A stretch of DNA of 64,000 bases, taken from the NCBI GenBank assembly GCA_945878115.1, contig CAMDVD010000010.1, forward strand, positions 1 to 64,000, read 5' to 3'. The notes under the pieces are model-generated. The model ran no database searches. It saw only the letters and a program-made list of their open reading frames with translations, and was not told the DNA's origin. This document shows, one piece after another, positions 16,193 through 24,957 of the stretch; the stretch's first letter is position 1; each line of letters begins with the position of its first letter. Source of the DNA: Chitinophaga pinensis (lineage in GTDB: Bacteria > Bacteroidota > Bacteroidia > Chitinophagales > Chitinophagaceae). A program made the position numbers and the translations under genes.

Positions 16193-16789
16193 ATGTCATA
16201 TAAAAAAATTGAACAATTTGATGAACAGGCTTTAGAAAAATTGTCTGCTAATTATAAAAATATTTTAGAATCTATAGGTGAAGATTCTAGTCGTGAGGGT
16301 TTAGAGAAGACGCCAATGCGTGTAGCAAAAGCCAATTTATTTTTGACACAAGGCTACCAAATGAATGCATTAGAAATTCTCAATTCTGCAAAATTCAAAG
16401 AAAGCTATAGCGAAATGGTAATCGTGAAAGACATTGAATTGTATTCCATGTGTGAACACCACATGTTGCCATTCTTCGGTAAAGCACATATAGCCTATAT
16501 TCCAAATGGCTATATTACAGGTTTGAGTAAACTAGCGCGTGTGGTTGATTGCTATGCACGTCGATTGCAGGTTCAGGAACGAATGACGCATCAAATATTA
16601 GACGCTGTAAGAGATGCCTTAAATCCTTTAGGCGTAGCGGTTGTAATTGAAGCCAAACATCTTTGTATGATGATGCGTGGTGTTCAAAAACAAAATTCAT
16701 CCACCACTACTTCTGCTTTCAGTGGTGAGTTCGAAAACGATAAAACACGTTCTGAATTTCTACGATTAATCAGTGCAGATCTACATTAG
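16193..16789 (+). CDS. folE: GTP cyclohydrolase I
   Basis: It converts GTP to 7,8-dihydroneopterin triphosphate, the first step to folate, biopterin and 7-deazaguanine products. The 198-residue protein has [15 protein letters not shown] (about 31-45), the zinc and active-site block [20 protein letters not shown] (about 84-103), GLSKLARVV and the C-terminal [18 protein letters not shown] signature. It is second in the queD-folE operon. Confidence 0.97.
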   Translation: MSYKKIEQFDEQALEKLSANYKNILESIGEDSSREGLEKTPMRVAKANLFLTQGYQMNALEILNSAKFKESYSEMVIVKDIELYSMCEHHMLPFFGKAHIAYIPNGYITGLSKLARVVDCYARRLQVQERMTHQILDAVRDALNPLGVAVVIEAKHLCMMMRGVQKQNSSTTTSAFSGEFENDKTRSEFLRLISADLH

Positions 16790-16822
16790 TAAATTCTGAC
16801 ATTATATTAAACAAATTGAACC

Positions 16823-17281
16823 ATGATAAATATTTCAGACCGCGACACTTTACGTACAATTTTGCATCAACTCACTCCAAGTGCAAACGCATTATGGGGT
16901 AAGATGTCGCCACAACATGCCATCGAACACTTGACTATAAGTATCCAAGTTTCTGCCGGAAAAAAAACGGTAGAACAAGCAACTACGCGAGAAGAAGGCG
17001 AGAAGATTAAAAGCAAATTAATTTTTAGTGACATGGCAATTCCGCAGGGTATTATTAGTCCGTTGGTTGGAGAAGGTTTGGCTGAATTAAAATACAATTC
17101 CTTAGTAGAAGCATTGACTCAATTAGAATTGGAATTAGACTACTTTGAAAATCATTATACAGAAAATCCAGATGCCATGCATGTACAACCACGTATGGGA
17201 TTATTGAATCACGATGAATGGATGACAATGCACAACAAACATTTTACCCATCATTTGAAACAATTTGGCTTAGATACCTAA
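16823..17281 (+). CDS. DUF1569/DinB-fold protein
   Basis: The 152-residue, four-helix-type protein has histidines in the DinB-like positions: MSPQHAIEHLTIS (about residues 29-41) and the C-terminal HDEWMTMHNKHFTHHLKQFG (about 130-149). These resemble the metal-binding triad of the DinB/YfiT superfamily, and I match it to the DUF1569 group. No activity can be named. It starts 33 bp after folE and is followed 12 bp later by the MauE-thioredoxin gene, so all four genes may be one transcript. Confidence 0.75.
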   Translation: MINISDRDTLRTILHQLTPSANALWGKMSPQHAIEHLTISIQVSAGKKTVEQATTREEGEKIKSKLIFSDMAIPQGIISPLVGEGLAELKYNSLVEALTQLELELDYFENHYTENPDAMHVQPRMGLLNHDEWMTMHNKHFTHHLKQFGLDT

Positions 17282-17293
17282 TTCAATTCCTCT

Positions 17294-18310
17294 GTGCTTT
17301 CAAAGATTAAGCACTTACCTCTTAAAATCTTTAAGAATTCAATTTTTACCTTCCAGAAATTACCAGTGACTAAACAATTTTTCTTAAGACTCCTTATTTC
17401 CACTTTATGTATTATCGTAGGAGCTACCTTTATTTTTTCAGCCATTTCTAAAATCCCAACTCTAGAGCAATTTGGTTGGACAATTGTAGAAACCACCTTT
17501 CTCCATTGGACTGCAGCAGAATGGTCTGCAAGAATTCTCATTGGTTTAGAGCTGTTTTTAGGCGTACTTTTTATTGCACACTTTCGTATTCGCAAATTGG
17601 CGATTCCAATATCTTTATTTTTACTCAGTGTATTTAGTATTTATTTATTACTGGTCATTCGTCGGTATGGAAGTGATGGCAATTGCGGGTGTTTCGGCGA
17701 TGTGATTAAAATGACACCATTAGAATCTGTCATCAAAAACATAGTATTAATTGTACTTATTTTTATCATTCAATGGGGATCTTCTTATGAATGGAACCAT
17801 AAATTTGGCAATTGGTTAATTGTCTGCTTCCTCTTACTCTGTCTCGCTACTCCAATTTACCTTAGCCCACCAGAGAGCATTTATATCAGTGAAAAAGAAA
17901 AAGAAATTAATCAACCTATTCCACTTAATCTATTGTATACCTCTAGCAACAATGTCAAGCCCGCAACAGAACTACGAAAAGGAAAGCATATCATTGCCTT
18001 CATGAGCCTTACCTGTGGCTTTTGTCGAAAGGCGGCGAAACGAATGCGTATCATGAAAGAGAAACATCCGGAATTGCCTTTTTATATCATCTTAAATGGA
18101 GATAAAGAGAACTTGCAAGATTTTTTACTGGATACCAAAGCCACAAATATTGACCACTCCCTTTTTAACGGTGTAGTGCAATTTACGTTGTTGAACCGAG
18201 GAACTGCATTACCTACTATCAAGTGGGTGCAAGATACTACACTATTGAAAGAGTCGAATTATATGACTTTGGATGAAAACGAAATTTTAAAGTGGATAAA
18301 AAAACAATAG
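17294..18310 (+). CDS. MauE/DoxX-like membrane protein fused to a thioredoxin domain
   Basis: The 338-residue protein is read from GTG 17294, since no ATG exists before residue 140 and the frame has a stop just upstream. Residues about 30-180 hold membrane helices of the MauE/DoxX type (FLRLLISTLCIIVGATFIFS, LLIGLELFLGVLF-like segments) with a C131-G-C133 pair. Residues about 220-338 form a periplasmic thioredoxin-like domain with C241-G-F-C244. Such fusions resemble electron relays that carry reducing power across the inner membrane (MauE/DsbD/VKOR-like logic). The partner is unknown. Confidence 0.85.
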   Translation: MLSKIKHLPLKIFKNSIFTFQKLPVTKQFFLRLLISTLCIIVGATFIFSAISKIPTLEQFGWTIVETTFLHWTAAEWSARILIGLELFLGVLFIAHFRIRKLAIPISLFLLSVFSIYLLLVIRRYGSDGNCGCFGDVIKMTPLESVIKNIVLIVLIFIIQWGSSYEWNHKFGNWLIVCFLLLCLATPIYLSPPESIYISEKEKEINQPIPLNLLYTSSNNVKPATELRKGKHIIAFMSLTCGFCRKAAKRMRIMKEKHPELPFYIILNGDKENLQDFLLDTKATNIDHSLFNGVVQFTLLNRGTALPTIKWVQDTTLLKESNYMTLDENEILKWIKKQ

Positions 18311-18361
18311 ACAACGAAATTGTTTATTGTATCTTACGAACATTATTCCCACCTTTGCCAC

Positions 18362-19132
18362 ATGAATTTGAATTTAAAACGCCCAATAGCCTGTGTAGAT
18401 TTAGAAACTACAGGTATAAACATTACACAAGATCGAATTATTGAGATTTCCATCATCAAAATTTATCCTGATGGCACTCAAGAAATCAAAACAAGATACA
18501 TAAATCCGCAAATGCCAATACCTGCTGAAGCAACTGCTGTGCATGGCATTTCAGATAGTGATGTTGCCAATGAACCTACTTTTAAAGAGTTAGCAAATGG
18601 CATCAAACAATTTTTAGAAAATTGCGATTTATGTGGATTCAATTCAAATCGTTTTGACTTCCCTATTCTAACGGAAGAATTTTTAAGAGTCGGCATGGAA
18701 GTGAATTTTAGAGACAAGCATTTAGTAGATGTACAACAAATATTTTTCAAAAAAGAACCACGAAATTTAACAGCAGCCTATAAATTTTATTGCGAAAAAG
18801 AATTACAAAATGCACATAGCGCAGAAGCAGATGCACTGGCTACTTTTGAAATATTATTGGCACAGTTGGATAGATATACTGACTTACAAAACGACGTAGA
18901 ATCATTGGGTAATTTCTCCAAAGGAGAAGACTTTATGGATTATTCTCGCAGAGTAAAAATCGTGCAAGGCAAGCCAGTATTTAATTTCGGAAAGTATAAA
19001 GACAAAGCAGTTTCAGAGGTTTTACAAAAAGAACCACAATATTATGATTGGATCATGAAAGGAGATTTTGCATTAGATACCAAGAATGTTATCTCGAAAT
19101 TATTTCACGAAACAATGTTAAAAAAGGTGTAA
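18362..19132 (+). CDS. DEDDh 3'-5' exonuclease (DnaQ/epsilon-like)
   Basis: From ATG 18362 (MNLNLKRPIACVDLETTGIN) the protein has 256 residues. Exonuclease motif I is DLETTG (about residues 13-18), motif II lies around CGFNSNRFDFPIL, and motif III is HSAEADALAT (about 150-159). These give the DEDDh metal ligands. A C-terminal extension with FNFGKYKDKAVSEVLQ and YYDWIMKGDF is common in Bacteroidota homologues annotated as DNA polymerase III epsilon-like. Whether it proofreads or acts in RNA or DNA repair is unknown. A TTG upstream at 18320 is in frame but less likely as start. Confidence 0.9.
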   Translation: MNLNLKRPIACVDLETTGINITQDRIIEISIIKIYPDGTQEIKTRYINPQMPIPAEATAVHGISDSDVANEPTFKELANGIKQFLENCDLCGFNSNRFDFPILTEEFLRVGMEVNFRDKHLVDVQQIFFKKEPRNLTAAYKFYCEKELQNAHSAEADALATFEILLAQLDRYTDLQNDVESLGNFSKGEDFMDYSRRVKIVQGKPVFNFGKYKDKAVSEVLQKEPQYYDWIMKGDFALDTKNVISKLFHETMLKKV

Positions 19133-19205
19133 AAACAGGCCATTTTCATTTTCATTTTGTTTTTCTAAACTCTATCTGTTAATTTTCACCTTTAATCCAT
19201 TTTTT

Positions 19206-19910
19206 TTGAGCAAAATAGTCATTATTCCTACTTACAACGAGATCGAAAATATCGAAAGAATCATTCGAGCCGTATTTGCATTGAAGGAATCATTTGATGT
19301 ATTAATTGTAGATGATGGTTCACCAGACGGAACCGCTGCGCAAGTAAAAAAAATGCAATTAGAATTTCCAACACAATTATTTATGTTGGAACGAAAAGGC
19401 AAATTAGGACTTGGGACTGCTTATATTACTGGGTTTAAGTGGAGCATTGAAAAAAAATACAATTACATTTTTGAAATGGATGCCGATTTTTCCCATAATC
19501 CAAATGACCTTCCTCGATTGTACGAAGCAGTGCAAAACAATTCATGTGATGTTAGTGTTGGTTCTCGGTATATTAAAGGTGGCAAAGTCGAAAATTGGCC
19601 TATGAATAGAATTTTTATTTCTTACGGCGCATCTGTTTATGTTCGTTTGATTACATGGATGCATGTGAAAGATTGCACTGCTGGTTTTGTTTGCTATAAA
19701 CGTAATGTACTTGAATCCATAGATTTAGACAAAATACAATTCATCGGTTACGCCTTTCAAATCGAAATGAAATACCGTGTATGGAAAAAAGGTTTTAGAA
19801 TAAAAGAAGTGCCTATCACTTTTGTAGACCGAAAAGAAGGCAATTCAAAAATGTCAAAAGGAATCGTAAAAGAGGCCATTCTGGGCGTTTGGAAAATGAA
19901 ATTTTCTTAA
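19206..19910 (+). CDS. Polyprenol-phosphate mannose synthase-like glycosyltransferase (GT2, DPM1-like)
   Basis: The 234-residue GT-A enzyme starts at TTG 19206. The family sequence SKIVIIPTYNEIENIERII begins right there and no ATG is near. It has the VDDGSPDGT motif (about 36-44), the EMDADFSHNP metal-binding DxD (about 91-100), GSRYIKGG and the C-terminal FVDRKEGNSKMS loop typical of DPM1-type enzymes. It probably transfers a sugar from a nucleotide donor to a polyprenyl phosphate for use by GT-C enzymes at the periplasmic face. The two GT-C genes at 38.7-43.6 kb are possible users. It is convergent with fbp, 4 bp apart. Confidence 0.9.
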   Translation: MSKIVIIPTYNEIENIERIIRAVFALKESFDVLIVDDGSPDGTAAQVKKMQLEFPTQLFMLERKGKLGLGTAYITGFKWSIEKKYNYIFEMDADFSHNPNDLPRLYEAVQNNSCDVSVGSRYIKGGKVENWPMNRIFISYGASVYVRLITWMHVKDCTAGFVCYKRNVLESIDLDKIQFIGYAFQIEMKYRVWKKGFRIKEVPITFVDRKEGNSKMSKGIVKEAILGVWKMKFS

Positions 19911-19914
19911 GTGA

Positions 19915-20922
19915 TTACGAAATCATTTCAAGCGCTTTTTCTACCATGTTTTTCGAACCAATAAAAATCGGTACTCGTTGATGTAATTCCGTTGGCATGA
20001 TGTCCAATATTGGTTGACTACCTGTAGACCCAATACCACCAGCCATTTCAACGATATAACTCATTGGATTACATTCATACAACAACCTCAATTTACCCGA
20101 AGCATTACTCGAATCTGCAGGATAAAGGAATATTCCACCTTTAATTATCGTGCGATGTAAATCTGCTACCATACTGCCAATATAACGATGCGAATAAGGT
20201 CGTTTAGTTTCCTTGTCATTCTCCATACAATAGGCAAGATAGCTTTGTAATTTAGGATCTAATTTATTGGTATTACCTTGATTTACTGAATATATTTTTC
20301 CATCCACCGGACATTTGATATCCTTATGCGACAAACAAAATTCGCCAATACTAGGTTCTAATGTAAAACCATTCACACCCAATTGGGTAGCATAAACCAT
20401 CATCGTACTAGAGCCATAAATAACATATCCTGCTGCCATGGTTTTATTTCCCTTTTGCAAAAAATCTTCTCGAGTACAAGGCGTCCCCAATGGGGTTACT
20501 CTTTTATAAATACAAAATATAGTTCCAATAGAAGCATTCACATCAATATTAGACGAACCATCTAATGGATCAAACATGACCACATATTTCGACTGCAAAG
20601 AATGCGCATCATCAAATACAATGATATCATCATTTTCTTCAGATGCAATACCCGCGCAATCCGCACTGTTTCTTAGTACATTGATAAGAACCTCATTGGC
20701 AAAAATGTCTAGTTTCATTTGTTCTTCACCTTGCACATTCACTGCGCCATGTGCACCCAAAATATCTACTAGCCCAGCTTTATTTACTTGCTTATTAATC
20801 AGTTTACAAGCCAAACTAATGTCACGCAATAAAATAGAAAGCTCCCCAGTTGATTGTGAAAATTGTCGAGATTGATAAATAGTAAATTCATCAATGGTCA
20901 TTAAATGTCTATTTGGATTCAT
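19915..20922 (-). CDS. fbp: Fructose-1,6-bisphosphatase class 1
   Basis: This gluconeogenic enzyme hydrolyses fructose 1,6-bisphosphate. I choose ATG 20922 (MNPNRHLMTIDEF), giving 335 residues. An in-frame TTG at 20985 adds no family sequence, and ATG 20901 is an alternative. The metal-binding FDPLDGSSNIDVN block, YVIYGSSTMMVYAT and the C-terminal RLLYECNPMSYIVEMAGGIG are intact. The chain contains the usual N-terminal helices with SIL-type AMP-site residues not verifiable by eye. Confidence 0.97.
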   Translation of the reverse strand: MNPNRHLMTIDEFTIYQSRQFSQSTGELSILLRDISLACKLINKQVNKAGLVDILGAHGAVNVQGEEQMKLDIFANEVLINVLRNSADCAGIASEENDDIIVFDDAHSLQSKYVVMFDPLDGSSNIDVNASIGTIFCIYKRVTPLGTPCTREDFLQKGNKTMAAGYVIYGSSTMMVYATQLGVNGFTLEPSIGEFCLSHKDIKCPVDGKIYSVNQGNTNKLDPKLQSYLAYCMENDKETKRPYSHRYIGSMVADLHRTIIKGGIFLYPADSSNASGKLRLLYECNPMSYIVEMAGGIGSTGSQPILDIMPTELHQRVPIFIGSKNMVEKALEMIS

Positions 20923-21045
20923 GCCGCAAATGTATAAAAGGATTTTATGTTCTTTACATTTCTGAAAAATAAAAATCGTTTGCAATTAATCTTAAGAAAT
21001 CAGTTGATGATTCAGGCAAAACTAAATATCTCCTGAGAAATATTT

Positions 21046-21129
21046 GGGCGGCACCCACGCTTTACGCTCCAATCTTTTTTGCTTCAGAGCAAGCAAAAAA
21101 GGATTTCCGCTGCAATCGTTGCCGCAATA
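21046..21129 (-). ncRNA. Structured intergenic repeat, short form, copy 2
   Basis: Read on the minus strand, it begins TATTGCGGCAACGATTG, has an 11-bp central hairpin (arms at 21091-21101 and 21074-21084, AAGCAAAAAAG with CTTTTTTGCTT), then GATTGGAGCG, and closes with GTGCCGCCC. The central stem is longer than in copy 1, and the strings on both sides are conserved. It lacks the two extra hairpins and the palindrome array of the long form. It sits between fbp and the yfiT-like gene, upstream of both. Confidence 0.6.
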
Positions 21130-21256
21130 CACCTGCACCTAAAGACATAAGATGTCATTAGAAAATTAGTTTAGCTATAATTCACTGCATCTTTTGAACA
21201 AATAATCTACTTTTGATTTTTCGAATAATAAGACATAACCATAATAATTTTTGTAC

Positions 21257-21796
21257 ATGCAACCAGAACAACTTGAACAACTTCGCTACCCAATCGGACA
21301 TTGTAATTACCCAACAGAATATACCGCAGACATGTTGCGTAATAGGTTGTTGGAGATAGAAACTTTTCCGAAAAGATTAGAATTGGCGGTACAACATTTA
21401 GACGAATATCAATTGCAAACTGCCTATCGTCCTGAAGGTTGGACAGTCAATCAAGTGATCCATCATTGTGCAGACAGTCACATGAATGCAGTGCTACGAA
21501 TCAAAATGGCATTGACAGAAGACAACCCAAGCATCAAGCCATATCAAGAAGCATTATGGGCTGAAACAGCCGACTATCAACTGCCTTACAACAATTCAAT
21601 CACGTTGTTATTTTGCATTCATGAAAAATTAATTCGCATTTTACGAAGCTTAAATGAAGAAGAATTAAATCGAACCTATTACCATTCTCAATACGAAAGG
21701 AGCTTTAGTATCAAAGACGTGATTTGTTTATACGCTTGGCATGGCAATCACCATTTAGCGCATATTACTTCCTTAAAAAATCGAATGAATTGGTAA
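21257..21796 (+). CDS. YfiT-like putative metal-dependent transferase (DinB superfamily)
   Basis: From ATG 21257 the protein has 179 residues. The N-terminal LRYPIGHCNYP motif and the histidines of the DinB triad (VIHHCADSHMNA at about 70-81, WHGNHHLAHI at about 161-170) match the YfiT/BstA family of thiol transferases or hydrolases. In Bacteroidota the thiol substrate is uncertain. The in-frame TTG at 21251 is a less likely start. The next gene, a lipoprotein, begins 23 bp downstream. Confidence 0.88.
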   Translation: MQPEQLEQLRYPIGHCNYPTEYTADMLRNRLLEIETFPKRLELAVQHLDEYQLQTAYRPEGWTVNQVIHHCADSHMNAVLRIKMALTEDNPSIKPYQEALWAETADYQLPYNNSITLLFCIHEKLIRILRSLNEEELNRTYYHSQYERSFSIKDVICLYAWHGNHHLAHITSLKNRMNW

Positions 21797-21819
21797 TCAG
21801 AAAAGATTATTTTTACCAG

Positions 21820-22170
21820 ATGAAAATAAAAATACTTGCTTTGTCCTTGCTTTTATTTGGTGCTTGTAATAATCGAAAAGTCACACAAGTTCATGTGACC
21901 AATAACAATTCCTTTCCGATTTCCTTTATCATTAAAGCAAATAATAGTACCCAAACATTTTCTGGTATAAAACCAAAGACGGAGATGACGGGCGAATTTG
22001 ATTGGACCAATATTCAAAAAGAAGATGGGCAATGGTTTTTGTTTGTTGAAAATGAAAATACACATGGCAGAGATTCATTCGCGCACGGTTATTTTACAAA
22101 AGGAGAATTAAGCAATTACCTCGATGCGATTAGTGAAGGAAGTAAATTGAAAGTAAAGGTGAGTGAGTAA
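21820..22170 (+). CDS. Small lipoprotein of unknown function
   Basis: I use ATG 21820 (MKIKILALSLLLFGAC) because it begins a lipoprotein signal peptide with lipobox LFGAC at residues 13-17. The longer frame from 21724 overlaps the upstream gene. The mature part of about 100 residues looks like a beta-sandwich (VHVTNNNSFPISFIIKA, SGIKPKTEMTGEFDW). It is probably attached to a membrane on the periplasmic side. The family is not recognised. It likely shares a transcript with the yfiT-like gene. Confidence 0.75.
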   Translation: MKIKILALSLLLFGACNNRKVTQVHVTNNNSFPISFIIKANNSTQTFSGIKPKTEMTGEFDWTNIQKEDGQWFLFVENENTHGRDSFAHGYFTKGELSNYLDAISEGSKLKVKVSE

Positions 22171-22359
22171 TGGCGAATAGAGGAGGAAAACCTTAAGGTT
22201 TTGATGATTAAATTCACTTTCAGTTGCGTATGTCAACATTAGAAATTTTAACAAATAATCAAATTCAAATATTTGGTCTCAATTACTAAATAATTACTTT
22301 TGATGATTAAATTATCAAACCCCTTTCTACCGAACTTTCTATAAAAAAAAATTCATCGT

Positions 22360-23187
22360 ATGCTAAAAAATGTTTTTATTATCGCTAGCCTCCTATTCAC
22401 TTCCTTATGGACTTTCGCACAGACAGATACTATTTTTACCAATGCAGAAAAAATTGCATGCAGTGTAAAAGAAGTAAGTCAAGACGCCATTAAATTTGTT
22501 TACCCTGGTGAGGAAATGATCAATACAGTTTATAAAAATACAGTTCAAAAAATTGTGTTTAAATCTGGAAGAGCACAAACTTTTGCTGAAGCCACCAATT
22601 TTAAAACAGTGAAAGGTGCCGAAGATTATGAAAATGTAAGTTTGACTTCGGTACAAAACGAAGTGAATGGACTTTTTAAATTAGGGGATGTAAGTGCGAA
22701 AGCAAAGGGCACTACAACCTTAGCAAGTATGGAAAAAGTAAAAGAACGTGCCTACAAAAAATTGAAAATTGTAGCTGCTATGATGGGTGCAAATATTATT
22801 TACTTGACACAAAATACAACAACAGGCAATCAACAAGGAAGCAAATACCAAGCAGGAAATTCTACAGAAACAAATCTTGCGGGAGTAGCCTATTCCAATC
22901 AATTACCAAGTTATGAAACCTTCAATAATTTAATCGGCACAAGGTCACAATTTGAATGTGTAGAGATATTTAAAATGTCGCAAAGAGAACCTGATATGGA
23001 TCAAAAAGATGTAAAAAAGAGTGTCCACATTTCAAAAATGTATAATGAAAGTGGGTTAATTATGGTAGATGCTGATATCAATGGTGTTAACTTCTCTACA
23101 TTTCGTGTGATTCAATTTTATCCAAATGAATTTACATTAATGTATAAAGATGGGGAGAGGATTTTTAATTACATCGTTCGATTGTAA
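22360..23187 (+). CDS. Secreted hypothetical protein
   Basis: The 275-residue protein has a cleavable signal peptide (MLKNVFIIASLLFTSLWTFA, cut before QTDT). The first 50 mature residues, with DTIFTNAEKIACSVKEVSQD and IKFVYPGEEM, resemble the beta-rich repeats seen in many Bacteroidota proteins of unknown role. A helical stretch (KVKERAYKKLKIVAAMMGAN) and a serine/asparagine-rich linker (about 155-185) follow. No enzyme motif is seen. It stands alone with gaps of 189 and 69 bp. Confidence 0.7.
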   Translation: MLKNVFIIASLLFTSLWTFAQTDTIFTNAEKIACSVKEVSQDAIKFVYPGEEMINTVYKNTVQKIVFKSGRAQTFAEATNFKTVKGAEDYENVSLTSVQNEVNGLFKLGDVSAKAKGTTTLASMEKVKERAYKKLKIVAAMMGANIIYLTQNTTTGNQQGSKYQAGNSTETNLAGVAYSNQLPSYETFNNLIGTRSQFECVEIFKMSQREPDMDQKDVKKSVHISKMYNESGLIMVDADINGVNFSTFRVIQFYPNEFTLMYKDGERIFNYIVRL

Positions 23188-23256
23188 TCAAGAATTACCC
23201 TATCAGATAAACCGCTATTTGATCATAAGATTTCTTTAATAAAAATATTTTTCTTT

Positions 23257-23799
23257 ATGGCGCATGAAATAACCAAGATGGAAATTGGATTAAGCAAAAA
23301 CAAAATAATTAAACAATTGTTTGTTTCCATTTGTTTTATAGTCATTGGCATTTGGTTATTGATAAAACCTCCAGTTATCAGTAATCCATATTTTGGTAAC
23401 CCTACTGTTATCTTTTGCGGAGGAATTGCCTCAATTATATTATTCAGCATATTTGCTATTATGTATATCCAAAAGCTCAGAAGCTCTGCACTTGGATTAA
23501 TCATTGACAAGCAAGGCATTACAGATAATTCAAGCGCGCTTTCTGTTGGACTTATCGCATGGTCTGATATTGAAAACATTTCTGTGATGGAAATGTATAG
23601 ACAAAAATTAATAATGATAGAAGTAAATAACCCAGAAGAATATATTGCAAGACAACCCAATAGTATGAAAAGAAAAATGATGGAAATGAATTACAAAACG
23701 TATCACACGCCGATAAGTATAACATCCAATATTTTGCAAATCAAATTCGACGAACTACTGCATAAGCTAACATCGGATTTAGAAAAGAGCAGAGCTTAA
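23257..23799 (+). CDS. STM3941-family membrane protein
   Basis: This 180-residue protein has two membrane helices (FVSICFIVIGIWLLI, about 23-37, and FCGGIASIILFSIFAIMYI, about 53-71). A cytoplasmic C-terminal domain of PH-like character follows, including LGLIIDKQGITDNSSALSVG and LIAWSDIENI. These blocks are what I associate with the STM3941 family, whose function is unknown. The gene is flanked by single genes on the same strand. Confidence 0.75.
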   Translation: MAHEITKMEIGLSKNKIIKQLFVSICFIVIGIWLLIKPPVISNPYFGNPTVIFCGGIASIILFSIFAIMYIQKLRSSALGLIIDKQGITDNSSALSVGLIAWSDIENISVMEMYRQKLIMIEVNNPEEYIARQPNSMKRKMMEMNYKTYHTPISITSNILQIKFDELLHKLTSDLEKSRA

Positions 23800-23838
23800 T
23801 GAATTTGGATACACAAAACATTTCATCTTACATACACC

Positions 23839-24582
23839 TTGAAATTATTCAACATTAAATTAGCCTGCTTCTTTTCCGCATTCTGTGTTGTTTGTCTATT
23901 CATTTTCACTTCTTATAATCATGCGGATGACGAAAGATTCGTCACAAAAATCATTGACCTAAAATCAGGCAATTTAGAATTCTACTTGAAAGACAATCAA
24001 GGTCAATTTATTCATAATTTTAGCAACTTAAAAACGTATGTAGAGGGTCAACAAAAAACCTTGTTATTCGCCATGAATGGTGGCATGTATCAAAAAGATT
24101 TTTCACCACAAGGACTCTATATTGAAAACCAAAAACTAATTCAAAAAATAGATCATGCCAATGGTGGTGGAAATTTTTATTTAAAACCAAATGGCATTTT
24201 TTATTTGACCATGAATCATGAAGCTAAAATTTGTAAAACAGAAAATTTCATACAAGATAAACATATAAAATACGCCACACAATCAGGACCTATGCTGGTA
24301 ATAGATGGGCAAATACATCCAGCATTTATCAAAGGTTCAAGCAATGTCAATATTAGAAATGGTGTTGGCATTTTACCAAACCATCAAATTATTTTCGCCA
24401 TGTCGAAAAAGGAAATTAACTTTTATGACTTTGCAGAATTTTTTAAAAGTTTAGGTTGCCAACAAGCTTTATATCTTGACGGCTTTGTTTCGAGAACTTA
24501 TTTACTAGAAAAAAATTGGATACAACAAGATGGAAATTTTGGGGTAATGATTGGCTGGACTAAAGCAAAAAACGGGAAATAA
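23839..24582 (+). CDS. Phosphodiester glycosidase family protein (NAGPA/DUF2233-like)
   Basis: The 247-residue protein starts at TTG 23839. Its N-terminal helix (LACFFSAFCVVCLFIFTSY) is a signal peptide or anchor. The exported domain has AMNGGMYQKDFSPQGLYIE (about 78-96), ATQSGPMLVIDG and RNGVGILPN, plus ALYLDGFVSRTYL, as in the NAGPA fold that hydrolyses GlcNAc-1-phosphodiester bonds. The natural substrate in bacteria is not known; wall or teichoic-like glycan phosphodiesters are possible. No operon partner is obvious. Confidence 0.82.
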   Translation: MKLFNIKLACFFSAFCVVCLFIFTSYNHADDERFVTKIIDLKSGNLEFYLKDNQGQFIHNFSNLKTYVEGQQKTLLFAMNGGMYQKDFSPQGLYIENQKLIQKIDHANGGGNFYLKPNGIFYLTMNHEAKICKTENFIQDKHIKYATQSGPMLVIDGQIHPAFIKGSSNVNIRNGVGILPNHQIIFAMSKKEINFYDFAEFFKSLGCQQALYLDGFVSRTYLLEKNWIQQDGNFGVMIGWTKAKNGK

Positions 24583-24666
24583 TAAATTCGGAATACCGGC
24601 TTCCTTTTGCATGCAAATCGGTGTATTTAAATTGGAGATTCTAATGATGAACTAGCAAATGGCCTT

Positions 24667-24837
24667 GGATAGTTTGGCGTAAAAAAATGGAGAGATCGGC
24701 GAACAAATCGTCCCTGTTTGAGCAACCGACGTTAGGAGGATTGTGAGTTTGGACGATTTGCGTCGAGCACGAACATTTTTTAGCTAAACTATCCACAGCC
24801 TTGACCTTTTGGTTCTTTTGTGTCAAGACAAAAGAAC
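24667..24837. repeat. Large structured intergenic repeat with terminator-like end
   Basis: Outer arms GGATAGTTTGGCGTAAAAAAATG (24667-24689, written as positions only beyond 20 bases) pair imperfectly with 24774-24794. Inside lie perfect 10-bp arms CAAATCGTCC (24704-24713) and GGACGATTTG (24751-24760). A separate perfect hairpin GTTCTTTTGT/ACAAAAGAAC follows at 24812-24837. The short minus-strand translation resembles recurrent hypothetical peptides in Bacteroidota databases, which I take as a repeat rather than a gene. It fills the 375-bp gap before prfC. Confidence 0.6.
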
Positions 24838-24941
24838 AAAACATTATTAGTAGCAACAATTTCATATTCGTCCAAGTAGAAGAAAACTGAAACGTAGTTT
24901 TTGACAAAAAAAATGCTAATGGCAATTTACTTCTAAGCTAT

Positions 24942-24949
24942 TACCTTTG
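24942..24949 (+). promoter_or_regulatory. Bacteroidota -7 box (TACCTTTG) for prfC
   Basis: TACCTTTG fits TAnnTTTG and lies 8 bases before the prfC ATG at 24958, implying a very short or absent leader. No good -33 TTTG at usual spacing was found. Confidence 0.45.
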
Positions 24950-24957
24950 CTCACTTT

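Noticed and set aside
24641-24925. 94-residue minus-strand frame before prfC
   Set aside because: It covers nested inverted repeats; I take the peptide as translation of a widespread intergenic repeat.
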